The notes below the pieces were generated by a model. The model saw only the letters and a program-made list of their open reading frames with translations. It was not told the origin of the DNA and did not search any database. Shown here in pieces: positions 34,101-46,800 of a DNA stretch of 64,000 nucleotides. The translations under genes and the position numbers were made by a program. The stretch is from Rotaria sordida. Its lineage: Eukaryota; Rotifera; Eurotatoria; Philodinida; Philodinidae. Location of the stretch: positions 1 to 64,000 of the forward strand of contig CAJNOL010000229.1 of the NCBI GenBank assembly GCA_905250125.1, written 5' to 3'. Every line of letters begins with the position of its first letter. Position 1 is the stretch's first letter.

Positions 34101-37100
34101 AATATGTTTTAAACATAAACGAGCATTACGAACGATATTTAAACTTCCTTGTATAATTGGTCGTTGTTGTGTCGATGGCCAAAGTTCAGTTAAAAATTCA
34201 TTTTCTTCAATTGTCATTGAAGCATTTGATGTTATACCAATACGACGTAATTGAGAAAAAATACTTAATGTTGAAAATATTTTAACATTATGTATTGTAA
34301 ATTCATGATCAATTTGTTCAAGTGAATTAAATGCAGTAAATGTTTCTAAAAAATTATTTCCACTTGATCCAACTGTTTCTATATTGTAGATATTTAATGT
34401 ATGTACACGTGAACAATATTTTAATGATTGAAAATCTCCTATTGAACGAATATGTTTTTCACGACATGCACCATTACAATAATTATTTTCTGGAGATGAT
34501 GTACAACGCGTACAACGTGAACCTGTCACACGATTAAAACCAGATGGACATGATAAAACACATTCATTTATTTCTTCTAATATATAACCAGTACCCAAAA
34601 AAAATGATGTACATTCTTGACGAGTTACACATAAAGAACCACCAGCCTTGAAAATAAAATTCATTTAAAATATGTAGGAATAGATTAGTATTAAATATGG
34701 AATAATGTCGTTTACGGATATGAAAAAAGAAACAAAAAAAGTTTCGTTTTTATTCAGATGATATTATATACTACTAACACTCTCATATCCTTCTCCAATT
34801 AAGATTACAAACGAACTATAAAAGAGTTTGATAACAATGAAAAATAATGAAAAACATGTAGTGTAAAAAGCAGGCAAGAGTTAAATTTGAACAACTAAAG
34901 TTGTAAAAGTAAATTGAGAATAGTTGTTTGCGAATATACTCAATATGAAATTACAAAATCAAGATAATCATTACGAGGAATTTCTGTTTTTTTTCGTATC
35001 AATCTCACACTTCATTGAAATCCAAATCAAGAAAAATATATTCAAATTCAAAATTAGTTTTAATACTATATCAAAGTTGAGATTTCCTATTAAAAAAAAA
35101 TGATGGTAATGTTAGTATAATGATTGATTTTTATCTAATACATAGATTTTAACAAGTTTGAGTAATTTTATCGATATATGAATACTCCTTATGAAGTTAT
35201 ATTCTAAAACCTTATTAATTTAGTTTTTCATTCATCAATCGAAAATTGAAAACATCATTCATTTTAAGATAAAAATTGAGTCTTAACTAGAACTTTAACA
35301 GTTTTACAATGCATAATCTTTTCTCATCTATATTCGATGTTATTCTTTTCTTTTTATTGTTTTTCGGTCTTTCATTATCAAATAGAGGTCGACAAGTTCA
35401 ATCCTAATTCGGATCTAAGAAGTTGTTGAAAACGTTCTATAATCTGTTCAAATAGTTCTATTGATAGAAACTATCCGAACAATATTTGTTCCATGTTGGG
35501 AATGGCATTGACAGATATAAAAAAAAAATTCGTTTTATTAATGGAATGCAGTTCCCAAAACAGAACAACATTTTTTGGATAGTTCAATTCCATGAACTTA
35601 ACTATTGGAACAGAATCAGTTCTTATCAGAGAATTTGTATCGAACAATTCTTTTACTCATTTAATCTGAATTTTGAACAAGGAATTAGTCAATTGTTATT
35701 ATCAAAGAAATAATTGATAGGAAAAGAAACTATAATTTACTTTCAACATATTTTCTGGACATTTTTGTACACATATTCCTGTAGAATAAATTCTCATATT
35801 TCTACAAGCATTACAAATTAAATTTGATGTTGATGTTGTATTAGTATAATGACATCCTCCAACACATTGTTCCGGACAACATACTGTTTCTGATAAACAA
35901 TTTCCTGGACAATTAGGTGAACATCGTTGTTGACATTGTGTTGGTGACCAACATGCTGATGGACATGTTGGACAAAAAGCACAATTATCACGATTTTGTC
36001 GTGCTATAACTTGATTCTTTTTTGTTTCCATTATATCATTCCAACGTAAAGATTCAGCATAACATAATTGAGCATTTCGAGCTATAATTATATTTCCTCG
36101 ACGTATATTAATTAATGATGTTAAACCTAAATTATCTAATAAAAAATTATCCATAACAATTAATGAATATCCATGATATAAATCTCGTCCATGTATAATT
36201 GATAAACGTGGAAACATTGATGAAAATGAACGCATAGATGAATAACCTAATAACATATAACCATAGACTTCACGAAGATATGGAAAACGTATTGATATTG
36301 TTGTATTGGCATTTATTAAGGAATGCATTGGAGCATATGTGACTGAACCAAGACTTATTTCACAAGATGATAAAGCATGAGCATCAAAACCACGTCGTAA
36401 TTCAAATAATGTTACACGAATATCGCCACATACTACAATAAAAAAATATAAACTTTGATTTTCATATATTTGATTAGTATTAAAAATTTTTTAAAAACAT
36501 TTATGACCTTCAATATCAGATTTTTCTACTGAAGAAAGAATAGTTTGGAATTTTGAAGAGAACAAGAACATATAATTCTTGATGTAATGAACATAAACTA
36601 TTAGAAGAACAAAATTAATTACCTAGAAAACGTCATCCTTCCAATCTCTACGCGAAATTAAACATAGATTTAAAAATATGAATTTCAAATTCTATAACAC
36701 TCTTCTTAGTTCCTTCTAGAAGACATCAAGGTCGCAATGGACAAAAGTTGTCACATTTTCTCAACTGCAATACGTCTGATAGAGTTGACATTCGTTTTTA
36801 CAAATACTAGACACTGTTTGGTACGTCAAGTGTTTCTTTTTATTTTCTTCGATTCAAATAAAGAAGATCACACTATTGAGTGCACCCTCAAATATATAAG
36901 TCTTATTTTTGTATGAAACCTTGGCATAAATCAGTGGTATATTATATTCTGAAATCAAAAAGATAACTATGCAGTCTAAACACTTTCTAGTATAATTAAA
37001 AGAAAGTTTTAGTTTGATCATTCTGCTTTTTTTGACAAAATATTTATTTTCATTGAAATTATGATCATACCTACTGATGAAATGTTACTTGTTTCATATT

Positions 37101-37542
37101 TCATAACAAATAAAAATACATCAATTAAAACCAATGTTCGCTAACAGATGAATGCATTAAAAGAAAAACATATTGTTTTAATAAGTAGATTTTTATACAA
37201 AACTGATATTCTGTTATTTAAGAAAATTACAAAAAATAAACTGAAGAATCAAAATATAGAAAAGTTAATATTTAGCCCGAACTGTTCTATAATTGATAGC
37301 TTAGCTTAAGCTAGATACTAATTAATCGAATTCTTTTTTTTTTTCGCTTTTTTGAAGAATTAACTATAAGCAAGAGCAGCATTTTTCAAAAACTTTAATA
37401 TAATCTTTATTATTTCATTACCTTTTGCATGTGGTTTAGCAATAGCTATAGAATCAACAGTAGTTTCATTATTGTCGGCACATGTCAATAAAATATATAA
37501 ACATAAAATAATACTGATAATATACAATGTGAAGTCATTCAT
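25119..37542 (-). CDS. INSR homologue: Insulin/IGF receptor family tyrosine kinase
   Basis: Exons (- strand): 37542-37422, 36432-35741, 34646-34064, 34013-33714, 32479-32168, 32080-31556, 29822-29439, 28714-28559, 28503-28364, 28306-28257, 28191-28056, 27990-27837, 25731-25602, 25547-25410, 25341-25119. They sum to 4044 nt, 1347 aa, in frame throughout (human receptor about 1380). Order: signal peptide (1-22), L1, Cys-rich domain with spaced cysteines, L2 (to about 465), three FnIII domains (the second carrying a long acidic insert, about 670-844), one membrane helix (about 982-1004), juxtamembrane NPNY (about 1021-1024, a PTB-type docking motif), kinase (about 1030-1300). Kinase motifs are complete: GHGHFG, ACAIK (K1071), E1083, [11 protein letters not shown] (1185), and activation loop [13 protein letters not shown] with Y1193, Y1197, Y1198. 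The tail is short. It binds insulin-like peptides and signals growth and metabolism by family knowledge. No clear R-X-K/R-R furin site was seen in the insert. Confidence 0.95.
26126..26728. mobile_element. piggyBac-like MITE with TTAA duplication
   Basis: TTAA borders both ends (26126-26129 and 26725-26728), the target-site duplication of piggyBac elements. Terminal inverted repeats read CACATTCAACCCGAT on the left and the reverse complement with one change on the right. Just inside the left end is a perfect 20-base palindrome, GAGACCCACCGGTGGGTCTC (about 26143-26162). A near-perfect inner hairpin spans about 26205-26485 (arms about 135 bases). The element is 595 bp and non-coding. Confidence 0.85.
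26776..27360 (+). repeat. Dispersed repeat family A, intronic copy
   Basis: This stretch aligns in the same orientation to 60408-61010 over nearly 600 bases. Shared landmarks include GAATTAAAAATGAATTAGT-like, CATCTAGAGATTT and CTAACGnAAAGT words. No coding potential is evident. It is probably a transposon fragment or non-autonomous element. Confidence 0.75.
28715..29438. other. 724-bp receptor intron with a GC-richer insert
   Basis: About 28790-29320 is visibly richer in G, C and CpG (GTCGTCGCGACGG, ACGCGATACCG) than the surrounding intron, suggesting inserted foreign or transposon DNA. Faint inverted similarity between the two halves was seen but is too weak to call a foldback element. Confidence 0.4.
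29823..31555. other. 1.7-kb receptor intron with tandem repeat
   Basis: This intron lies between the FnIII-2 insert exon and the FnIII-3 exon. It contains the 42-bp tandem array at 30785-30917 and adjacent GC-rich words (AACCCGGTTGAGTCC near 31180). A + strand frame of 86 codons at 30965-31225 lies within the repeat-rich stretch and is not a gene. Confidence 0.6.
30785..30917 (+). repeat. 42-bp tandem repeat, about three copies
   Basis: GGACCCAGATCCGGATTCG starts copies at 30785, 30827 and 30869, and a broken fourth begins at 30911. The spacing is exactly 42 bases each time, with only a few substitutions between copies. Confidence 0.9.
32480..33713. other. 1.2-kb receptor intron, nothing specific
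   Basis: AT-rich intron between the first and second FnIII exons. A short hairpin at about 32638-32670 (GTACAGAGTAAGC and its inverse) is the only structure seen. Confidence 0.4.
34647..35740. other. 1.1-kb receptor intron, nothing specific
   Basis: AT-rich intron between the Cys-rich exon and the L2 exon. No repeat or frame of note; a 75-codon + strand frame at 35486-35713 overlaps the exon edge and has no recognisable feature. Confidence 0.4.
36433..37421. other. First intron of the receptor gene, with repeat fragment
   Basis: About 990 bases between the signal-peptide exon and the L1 exon. Bases about 36715-36900 resemble repeat family C (TACTAGACACTGTTTGG word followed by a TTCTTCGATTCAAATAAAG-like block). 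Confidence 0.5.
36715..36900 (+). repeat. Dispersed repeat family C, diverged fragment
   Basis: Shares ACTAGACACTGTTTGG and the following block with the copies at 54484-55015 and 63190-63735, but is more decayed. Confidence 0.4.
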
Positions 37543-37808
37543 CTGAAATAAAAATGAATACAGAAATATTTCTTAGATTATTAAATAGTATCTCTAGCAA
37601 TAATCCACAAAAAAAAAGCAGAAAAAATAAATGTTTTTTTTTCTAAAGAAGACAAAAAAAAACAGACGCCGAATACCAATTGGTGTTATAATTTGTATTT
37701 TAACGAATAATATTCTCTTTCTTGAATTATAAATAAAAGAAATAACAAGTGCATGAGACAAAAAAAAAAAGAAAAGAACACCTTAGAAACATGACCAAAT
37801 ACCACAGG

Positions 37809-40800
37809 TTAATGTCGAGATGTTTTCGGTTTTGGTTTCGTTGCACTTGTAAGAACGTCATCAAAAAATGCATCACTATCCCAATCATTCTTTTTTTGAC
37901 TTGTTGAAGATGGTTTATCTTGTGCCCATGAAGATGGATTTGATACACTAGAAGATTTGGTTGTTGTCGTTGTTGTTGTTGTTGTTGCTTTTGCTGGTTG
38001 AGATGATAGTGTAGTAGCAGAAAAATCGTCCCATTTATCATCTTCAGTTTCTAATGAATCACCCCAATCATTTGATTTTATATCATCCCATGGTGTTTTA
38101 TCTTCTTCGTCATTATCATTTATTTTATTAAAATATGAAGCTAATGCTGACGATTGTCGATCCTATAATGAATTATTTTATTAAATTAATAAAAAGACTT
38201 AAAATATGTTGTTGGTTTTTTTTTGTTGCATACCTGTTCTTCTTTTTCTACTTTAATTTGCAATTTCGTTGTTGTTTTGGTTGTAATAGGTGGTTGTCCA
38301 TTATTACTTGTCTCTGCTATAATGTTTACATAATGTCATACAAAACAAGAAAAGGAAAGAATGTATATTGGACTCTATCGTTTGATGACTGTTTTTTGTT
38401 TTTTTTCTGTATATATTAGATAAAATGAATAATACAAGCGCATTAAAGCAAACGTAAGGTATGAAAATAATTTATCAATTATTTACGAAAAAGAAGTCAG
38501 TCAATCAACAATCAATGACAAATTATTACAATCTATCAACTCGACTTGTTTACAAAATGAACATTTCACCTTCATCTATGTCATTGTTTTATTTTCAAGA
38601 TTTTTTTTTTCTATTCATTTATTTAAACTTTTCTATAAAAAAGAAATCATGTCTTATTTATATAACATATTATTCTATAAGTTTCAAGAATATAATTTTA
38701 CGTATTGTTTTTTTCTTTACAATAGAGATATGACATTTACGCATATCAAATAAAAGAAAGAAAAAAACAAACATTTTTTTTGTTCTTATAAGGACAAATC
38801 GACTATTTAAGTTACCAATAATCAAATCATTGATTTAATGAATAAATCAAATAGACAGTGTCACACTAGTATGATTATACATTAAAGAATAGTAGATTAT
38901 TTGAATACAATAGGCAACTTTTGTATAATATGTGGAAGTGTGATTTTCATTCTAGACAATACGTTTTTATTATTCAACACATAATTTGATGTAGCTGAAT
39001 GCGAATTTTGCTAAGATTTTATTTTAAGAATAAAACAAAAAAAAGGGAATCGATATAAAAAATTAAAGTTGTTTTTTTAAAATTCCGACCCTAACTGATA
39101 CAATATAGGATAGATAGTCAACGAGAAAATAATATGGAGGAAAATAATTGTTAAATGGTTGAGCTTAATCGAATTAGAATTCTTTGTAACGCACAAAAAA
39201 CATTGTTTGACTATGTTTCTAAAGCTTTCTTTGTCTAGAGATCAAAAATTACTGAACTGATTCTGAATATCATCCAGATTTTGTACTAAAATGATATCCA
39301 TTTTTCAAAAAGTAGGGATTTACAGGGAAAAGACTTATAATACTGACTGTTTTCATTAATGCCAGGCAGCGCTATGGTCAATGATGAAATTGATGTTAGA
39401 GAATAATTGATTATACATTGTTTTGCGTATTTACAAAATCCGAAATAGTCGGTTTCGAGAGCCTTGTCGACCAAGGATATCCGACGTTTTTCTTTTCAGG
39501 AACATTTATTATTATACATGGTTGAATGCAAATCGGCAAGCTGATTTTTAGACAACTACTAGCATTGCTTTTGCCGACTAGTACGAGTCGATGTTATAAA
39601 TAATGATAAATAACCTATAGGAGAATAATTAGTGAAAGTTTGCGATCGATCGGATGTAAATTGTTTTGATAGTTAACATGACATAGTTTGCCAGAGTTTT
39701 CAGCTCAGTAAACACTTTTTTCTATGTTATTTCTAGTTCAATGAAACTAATTTTTTTTACAGTATGCAGCTTATGAAATAATTGTTTCTTGTTTTTAAAT
39801 ATTTCTATAGCTTATTAATAAATATGATTTTGGATATTATTACCAATTTATGAAGATTTGTTTTTTTTTTGCGATGGACTTTCCTAACGTTCAACTTAAT
39901 TTCTGAAGATTTTATTTTACAGTAAGATAGACTAATCATAAATGTGTTTATTCTAATATGTGAATTTTGGTAAAGTCAACAATCGATCACGTCCTCCTGG
40001 TCGTTCCACTATGTTTCAAGATACAATCACAAATTTAACATAATTTTTTTGTTACTTAGAATATTCCTGGTTAAAGTACTAAACGACTTGACGTACTAAG
40101 AAGTAAATAATTATATTAGTTTCTTATCAATAGATGTATTAGTGTGTATTAATAAAAAACTTCGTATTATTATTCGAGAAAGTGTTCTCGGAATATTAAA
40201 TTGTCTAATCGAAATTCATGATAGGATATTTAATATAAAATAAAACTAATGGAATTTTTTTTCTAATCTATTCAACAATATAGAAAATCAAAAAAGGAAA
40301 AAAGATATGTTTGGATTAAAACTCAAAATTAAAACAATTATTTCACATAGATTTTTATTGCTATTATATAACAAACATGTAAGAATAATAAAATGTCATG
40401 ATGACATAAATCAATACACATTTGAATTAAACAAAGTATACAAGAAAGAAGTGTATTTTCTGTTTCATGTTGAGATAGGAGGACCAAAAAAGATATTTGT
40501 TCAAATCAAAACAAAAAATTTTAGTTAAATTTTCTATGGTTTTTAGCGAATAATTTTATAAATCACATCGATCAAAGCAAAACTTAGGAGAGATAACAAA
40601 AAAAAAATAGTAATATTCGTCGACTGAATTAAGCCAAAAATGAGTATTTAAGAGGGCAATCCTGAGATTATCGAGTATACAAAGCACCCGATAACAAAAA
40701 TATTTTTTTTTAGGCGTTCAATGTATCGATATTTGAAACCGGCAACTACATAATTTTATCTTCAAAATGATTAAAAAAAAAATATTTAAAAACAAATCAT

Positions 40801-43800
40801 ACCTTCGTGACAAAACGAGAATCATATCTCTCTCTTGCATGATGATTTTTCAATAGAGAAAAGAAATTTTTTTACCGATTTCCATTGTCATGGTATATTT
40901 GTAAAGCATAATAGACATGACATTCGCAATCAACGTCAAAAGCTACATTGAATCAAGGACGTTTTAGACAATTTTTCTTTTTCATGTGCGAAATTGATCC
41001 GAAGGGGACCACAGGTAAATTTTTCGCAAGAAAAAAATTCTCTAAAATTTACTTGATTCAATATAGTGTTTGTGGGTGATTCAGAATGTCGTGTTCTTTT
41101 TTTGTTTGACAATTATGTCATGACAATTAAAATTAGTAACATTGTTTTTTCTTTCTATTAAAAAATCATTACATAAGAGAAAGATGTTGATCATATTTCA
41201 CCCTGAATATAACATTTACTTCTGAATATTTTTTTTCAATCATTTCATAGAGAATAAAAAGTTACATAACATATTGACGTTACCTATCGTTACAGAATTT
41301 CATTGTTTTGTTTACGTTATAACACCTACTTCTCGTCAATGACAAAAGCAACTATTTAGATATACAATCACCTAAAGAATTCATGAATGTTTGTATAAAT
41401 AGCTCGAGCTGAGCTATTTAAAAAATATCGACTGTTTACAGAATTTTGTAATTATTTTTTAGTAAACATAATTACATCGAATGGCAAACTAAAAATATTC
41501 TTCGTTATAGGATTTCATCAAAAATAGATCTGAATTTTGAATATATTATTTTGGTTCATACACATCTGACATTTGTACAAATGTCACATGTTAAAAGAAT
41601 ATTTCGTAACTGGTAAAGAACTTTTTCTTTTTTCTGCTGATCGATCCTTGTTTGACGATGTATTTCACTACCATCTTTTACACAAATTTTTGAGTTGTTC
41701 TGCTCAAGAAAGATTTCACGTGTCCAAAGTATTCTATGCTGCTCACGAATAGAAATACTTCCATTTCAAATACTATCAGTCGGTTGATTTTAAATGTAGG
41801 TTCAACTTTATTCATTTCTAAGTTCGAATCCTTCCCATGTATGGATAACTAATGTCTGCTCACATTGGAACTATCTGATTCTGAATTCTAGCAGGAGATA
41901 CATCGCTATATAATTATGGAGTGACTGGTTTCACACATCGATGCATTGAATACACAAAAAAACAAAGAAAAATTTTCTTTATCGAATGTTTCGTATATTC
42001 GATGATCTCATCATTTCTCTCTTAACGCTTATTTTGAGACTGAATGCAAATAAATTCTAAAATAATTTTCTTTAAGCTGAAACCAAACAAGATTTAACAG
42101 AACAATAACTGCAACTAGAAATAATTTTGATTATTTCAATATTTCCTTATAAGATTAAACAAATGGTACATAAAAACTGACCTTTCGCTGTTGTTGTTGT
42201 TGTTGTTGTAGTTGTTGAAGTATTTGCTAAAGCATTTTGTGAATCACTTTTTGCTAATGTTAAATTAACTGATGGTTGTTGTGGTTTTGTTGTTAATTTA
42301 CCAATATTACTCGAAAGTGATGTTAAAGCCCATGATGTCCATGATGTTTCATTTGCTGCTATTCCACCAACATTACTTGAACTAACGTCTTTTTCTACAA
42401 AAAAAAAATTTCAATTTTTGTTTCGAAATTTAATTTTGAAACAAAAGAAAATCAAAATGATATCATACCCATTTCAATAGCTAATTCGGGTTTTTCTGAA
42501 ACAGTTTCTAATTTCTTAACAAATACTTGTATTGTTTTGAATGCCTATATTGATAAATACAATGAAATGCAAAACAACATTTTCTTTTTTTTTTTTTTGT
42601 TTTACTTGTTGTCGAACATCAAGTTCAGGATCAATTGTGGCATGACAAGCAATTGGTAAAATTTTTGTTGCTATATCTTTTAATGTAAAAAATCGTTCGG
42701 AATGATTAAGAGCATAAAGAGATGCTTGTCGAGATGGTCCAAATGGATCTTGTGTACCACGACCAAATGCAGATATAAGAAGACGACCACGTATCTAAAT
42801 ATAAATAAAAAATAATTCGTTTTGTTTTTCAATTTGTTTTAATAAGATTCACATAATGTAAAATTTAAGTGAATTTTATTTATATATGATTTGATACAGT
42901 TGATTACGGATATATACTTTTATTATAATTAGACTATTCTTTCATTGCAAAAAAGTTCCCAATACTGATAAGACTATAGATATAACTTTTAAGGGTGTGG
43001 ATATTTGAAAGAGGACCTCAACCCGTATCCATACCTCTTCAGTTGTCCCCTTCTGATTTTAATGCTCTTTTTGTCTATAGATATTATCTAGTGTTCTAAT
43101 AAAAATTCTAAGAGGATTTGAGTTTCTATTGAGATCTGACTAATGATCTGAAACATTGTGCACACAGAAAACTTAACTAGACTAACTTCCAAGAAAAAAA
43201 TTTACAAGTTTTTAAACAAAATCTCTTCGAGATATGAAGCTTTCAAATATTGTATATATTATCCATGGAAACGGGTCTATATCTTAAAAGTCTCATATCT
43301 CTAAGAAAATTTATTTAAAAATTCTGAATTTTTTTTTTTATAGAAGCTAGTCTAGTTGAATTATCTATATACACAAAGTTTCAGATCAAAATTCAATAGC
43401 TTAGTTAAGTCTTGTTAGGATTTTTATTAGAACACTATGTAGTATCTATAGACAAAAGAATCATTGAAATCGTAAAGGATCAACTGAACAGTCACCCTCG
43501 TCAATTTAAAAACAAAATAAACAGGATGTCTAAAAATTTAATAATAACCTATTTTTGATTTTTTTTTCTACTATATTAAGCACCAAGCTCAAATCTAGAT
43601 AGTCATTTACGTCGTCACTGGAGTTTTCTATCTAATGCATTCTATGGCAAGTTTTATTAAAAACTGGATATGGTAGTTTTCAGATCCTCGAAGACTATTT
43701 TTTAACAAAGCTATTTTAAAGAGCACAAAATGACGAATCGCTGTCTTTTCTATGATCCTCCCTTAAGAAGTTAAAAGTATCACATAATCCGAAAAAAAGG

Positions 43801-46800
43801 ATTTTGTTGTGATACTTCTAACTTTATAAGGGAAAGTTGTAGAAAATGCAGTGATCCTTCATATTTTGCTTATGAAATCTTATTATAGAATGCATTAGAG
43901 AGAAAACTTTATTAACTATCTCTTTTGCAATAAAATATTAACCAATTTGAAATAAAAATTATATATTCATCATCAGTTCTATCAAATCATATATATATAT
44001 ATAAATCAATGAAAAATAAAATTCACTCGAATTTTATATCATATGCATCTTACAAGAAAAAAAACTTGTATCTTACACTTGGATTAAGATGTGCAGCTAT
44101 TTTTCCAAGACATACAATTGTATTTGTTCGTATAACACCTTGATCATCACTTGTTTGTAAACGTGAAAAATGTTTCATTAATTCTATATTTAAATTTTTA
44201 TAATTTAATTTTGGTGTTAAATATAACATTGCCTAAAATAATAAAAATAACATTTATTATAACTATCTGTGTGACATAGTATTTTTCTTTTAATATAAAA
44301 AACTAACTAATAAAAAAAAAAAATGTTCAATTTGAATATTAACTTAGAATAGAAAGCAAATTAAATTCTTTCGTTTGATTTAGTTTTGTCGTTATTAATT
44401 AAAGATATTAACAGATGAATACTTTCATCAATATTAAAAGAAGAAATTAAGGTTTTCTATTAGATATTATGTTTATTTTTATTGTATAAAATCAACAACT
44501 ATTTATATATTCTTTTGAAATACAACAGAAAATTTCTTTGAAAATTATTCCGTTTCTAATGTGTAAGAAGCATCAAATTAAATGTAATCGATTCTCATTA
44601 TTTTATTAATTTTACTAACTTTTTATAGATATGATAAACAGAATGAAGTCATTAAATATTCGACAATCATGTGAAAAATCGGAATATGTTCTATTCTAAG
44701 ATTCAAATAGTACTATATGTATATCGAATCATGGACTATTTTATGGCATATAAACATTTTCACAGTTCTCAAAAAAGAAAAGTCAATTTTCATCAGCAAA
44801 AAAAAACTAAATTGAAGTAAATGTATAGGAAAGTAGCATGACGGCTGATCTTTCATAAATGATATGATTTTCTATTTGATGACTTTCATTATCTTATGCT
44901 TGAAAAATATTCTTTTTTTCTAAAAGAAAAAGCGGAAAATCTTTGATGCTTTTCTTTTTTTTTAAAAAAGAATATGTAATTCTCGTGCATGACAGAGTCC
45001 ATTTTTTGAATTAAACTTTTTTATTATTGCATAAAAAGAAAAAAACAAATTCTATATTTTAAAGCATTGAATTGCTCGTCCTTTGTCTCCGAATAAGAAG
45101 TAAATATTTTATAAGGGCATTGCAGTCTGATATGTTCTTTGTGTATTAAGAAAAAAAGGCATTAAATATATAGCATAAGTGCCTACAGAAAATTTTACGT
45201 TCTCACATGAACTATTCTTTCACTTTTGTTTGTTCAATATCTTCCAAAAACATCATGATATAGAGTTGAAAATTTAACATAGTCTCTCTTCACTACGAAA
45301 CCAATACATATTATAAATTGCCATGATGTCGAGTAGATATTTATCGCACAATGTATGAGTAAAATGAGTGCTGCATTCATATTTTAATTTAAAATTTTCT
45401 CAGAATATTCCTTTGTTTTTGGGTAAAATCAAGTTTTCTTTGGCTTGAAAAAATCAATGAAAGATTCGGAATCAGTACCTCAAAACTGCATTGAATGAAT
45501 GTATAGTTTGTCATTTATTCTGAGTAATAGAAACTAATATATCTCTTAGAAAACATGGTCTATAGAAATTGTTCATTGTGTAATATAAGTCTGAACTATA
45601 TTAAAGCTTCTTATGTCAAGATTAAGATTAAATATTTTCAAAAATTAACTTCACTTTCATATTCATTCGATTATCTCATCAAATAAATAAAATAATTTAA
45701 AATATGACAACATACTTTAACAGTCGCTTCTCGAATAGCTGGTTCTTGATCAGTAAAACCGGTACAAATATTTGTAAATATATCATCATTAACAACAGCT
45801 GGTGTTAGATGTTCAACATAACTATCTAACTATAAATAATAATAGATGATTAAAAAAAACAAAATAAAGAAAACCAAGAAATATATTTACTTGTTGTAAA
45901 AGACGAAAACGTGTCATACGATCAGTTGAAGCAAATAATTTAGTTATAATAGGAACAATACGTTTTTTATAATCATTATCAGAAAGTCGTTTGCCCAATT
46001 TAAATAAAGTTGGTAGAACAGCTGAACCCGATGAACCAAATTCATATGCATTAAATAATAGTGGTAATAATTTACGTTCATTAATATGTGAAGGAAATTG
46101 ATCTACTTTGTCGGATAATGAAGTAAAAAATGTTTGTTTTTCTCCGGGATCTTTTAACTTAAAAAAAAAACTCCAGCAAATATATTTAACTGAAAATGAA
46201 AAATAAATCAAACAAACTTGAATTTGTTCAAGAAAGAGAAGACATTCAACCAAAGAATTATTTTGAATAAATGGAGATTGAAGTAATTTATCCAGAGACG
46301 AACGAAGTGATGGATTTGGATTTATTAATTCACCATAAGCAGCTGACAATGGACGGGGTATTGAACCTAACTGACGATAGGATGTAGCTGATGTAGCACC
46401 ATTACCATTAAATATTTCCCATATCAATGTTCCAACAAGCCAAATATCACGTGCTCTGAAAAAAACAAACATATTTTGTATTTTATCTATTCATTTTTTT
46501 TTTGCATGATGATTATTTCTTCGATATCTTAGTGTGCACTGAAATATTTATCTCATAAAAAATGCTGACATCCAAGGTCTTTCATATGTGTTGAAGCGTG
46601 ATAAAATTAATCTATATGCAGACAGAAAAGAACCCTTAACTAAATATTTTTATACGAACCTTGAATAGATATGTGCAGACTTTTACATAACATATGATTG
46701 GATAATATCTTCACTTGTCATATTAAAAATATAACTATGAGAATAGACATTCATTATGACCTACTAGTTTCATGTCCAATCAAGCTATGTACTCAGTAAC

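Larger units (their letters stand above)
42795..44076. other. 1.3-kb SCYL1-type gene intron with two hairpins
   Basis: It contains two separate inverted-repeat structures (43037-43488 and 43624-43907) placed side by side. Splice sites at both ends are normal. Confidence 0.7.

Noticed and set aside
41800..41850. TTCGAATCC word suggestive of a tRNA T-loop
   Set aside because: No acceptor stem, D-loop or anticodon stem could be paired around it.
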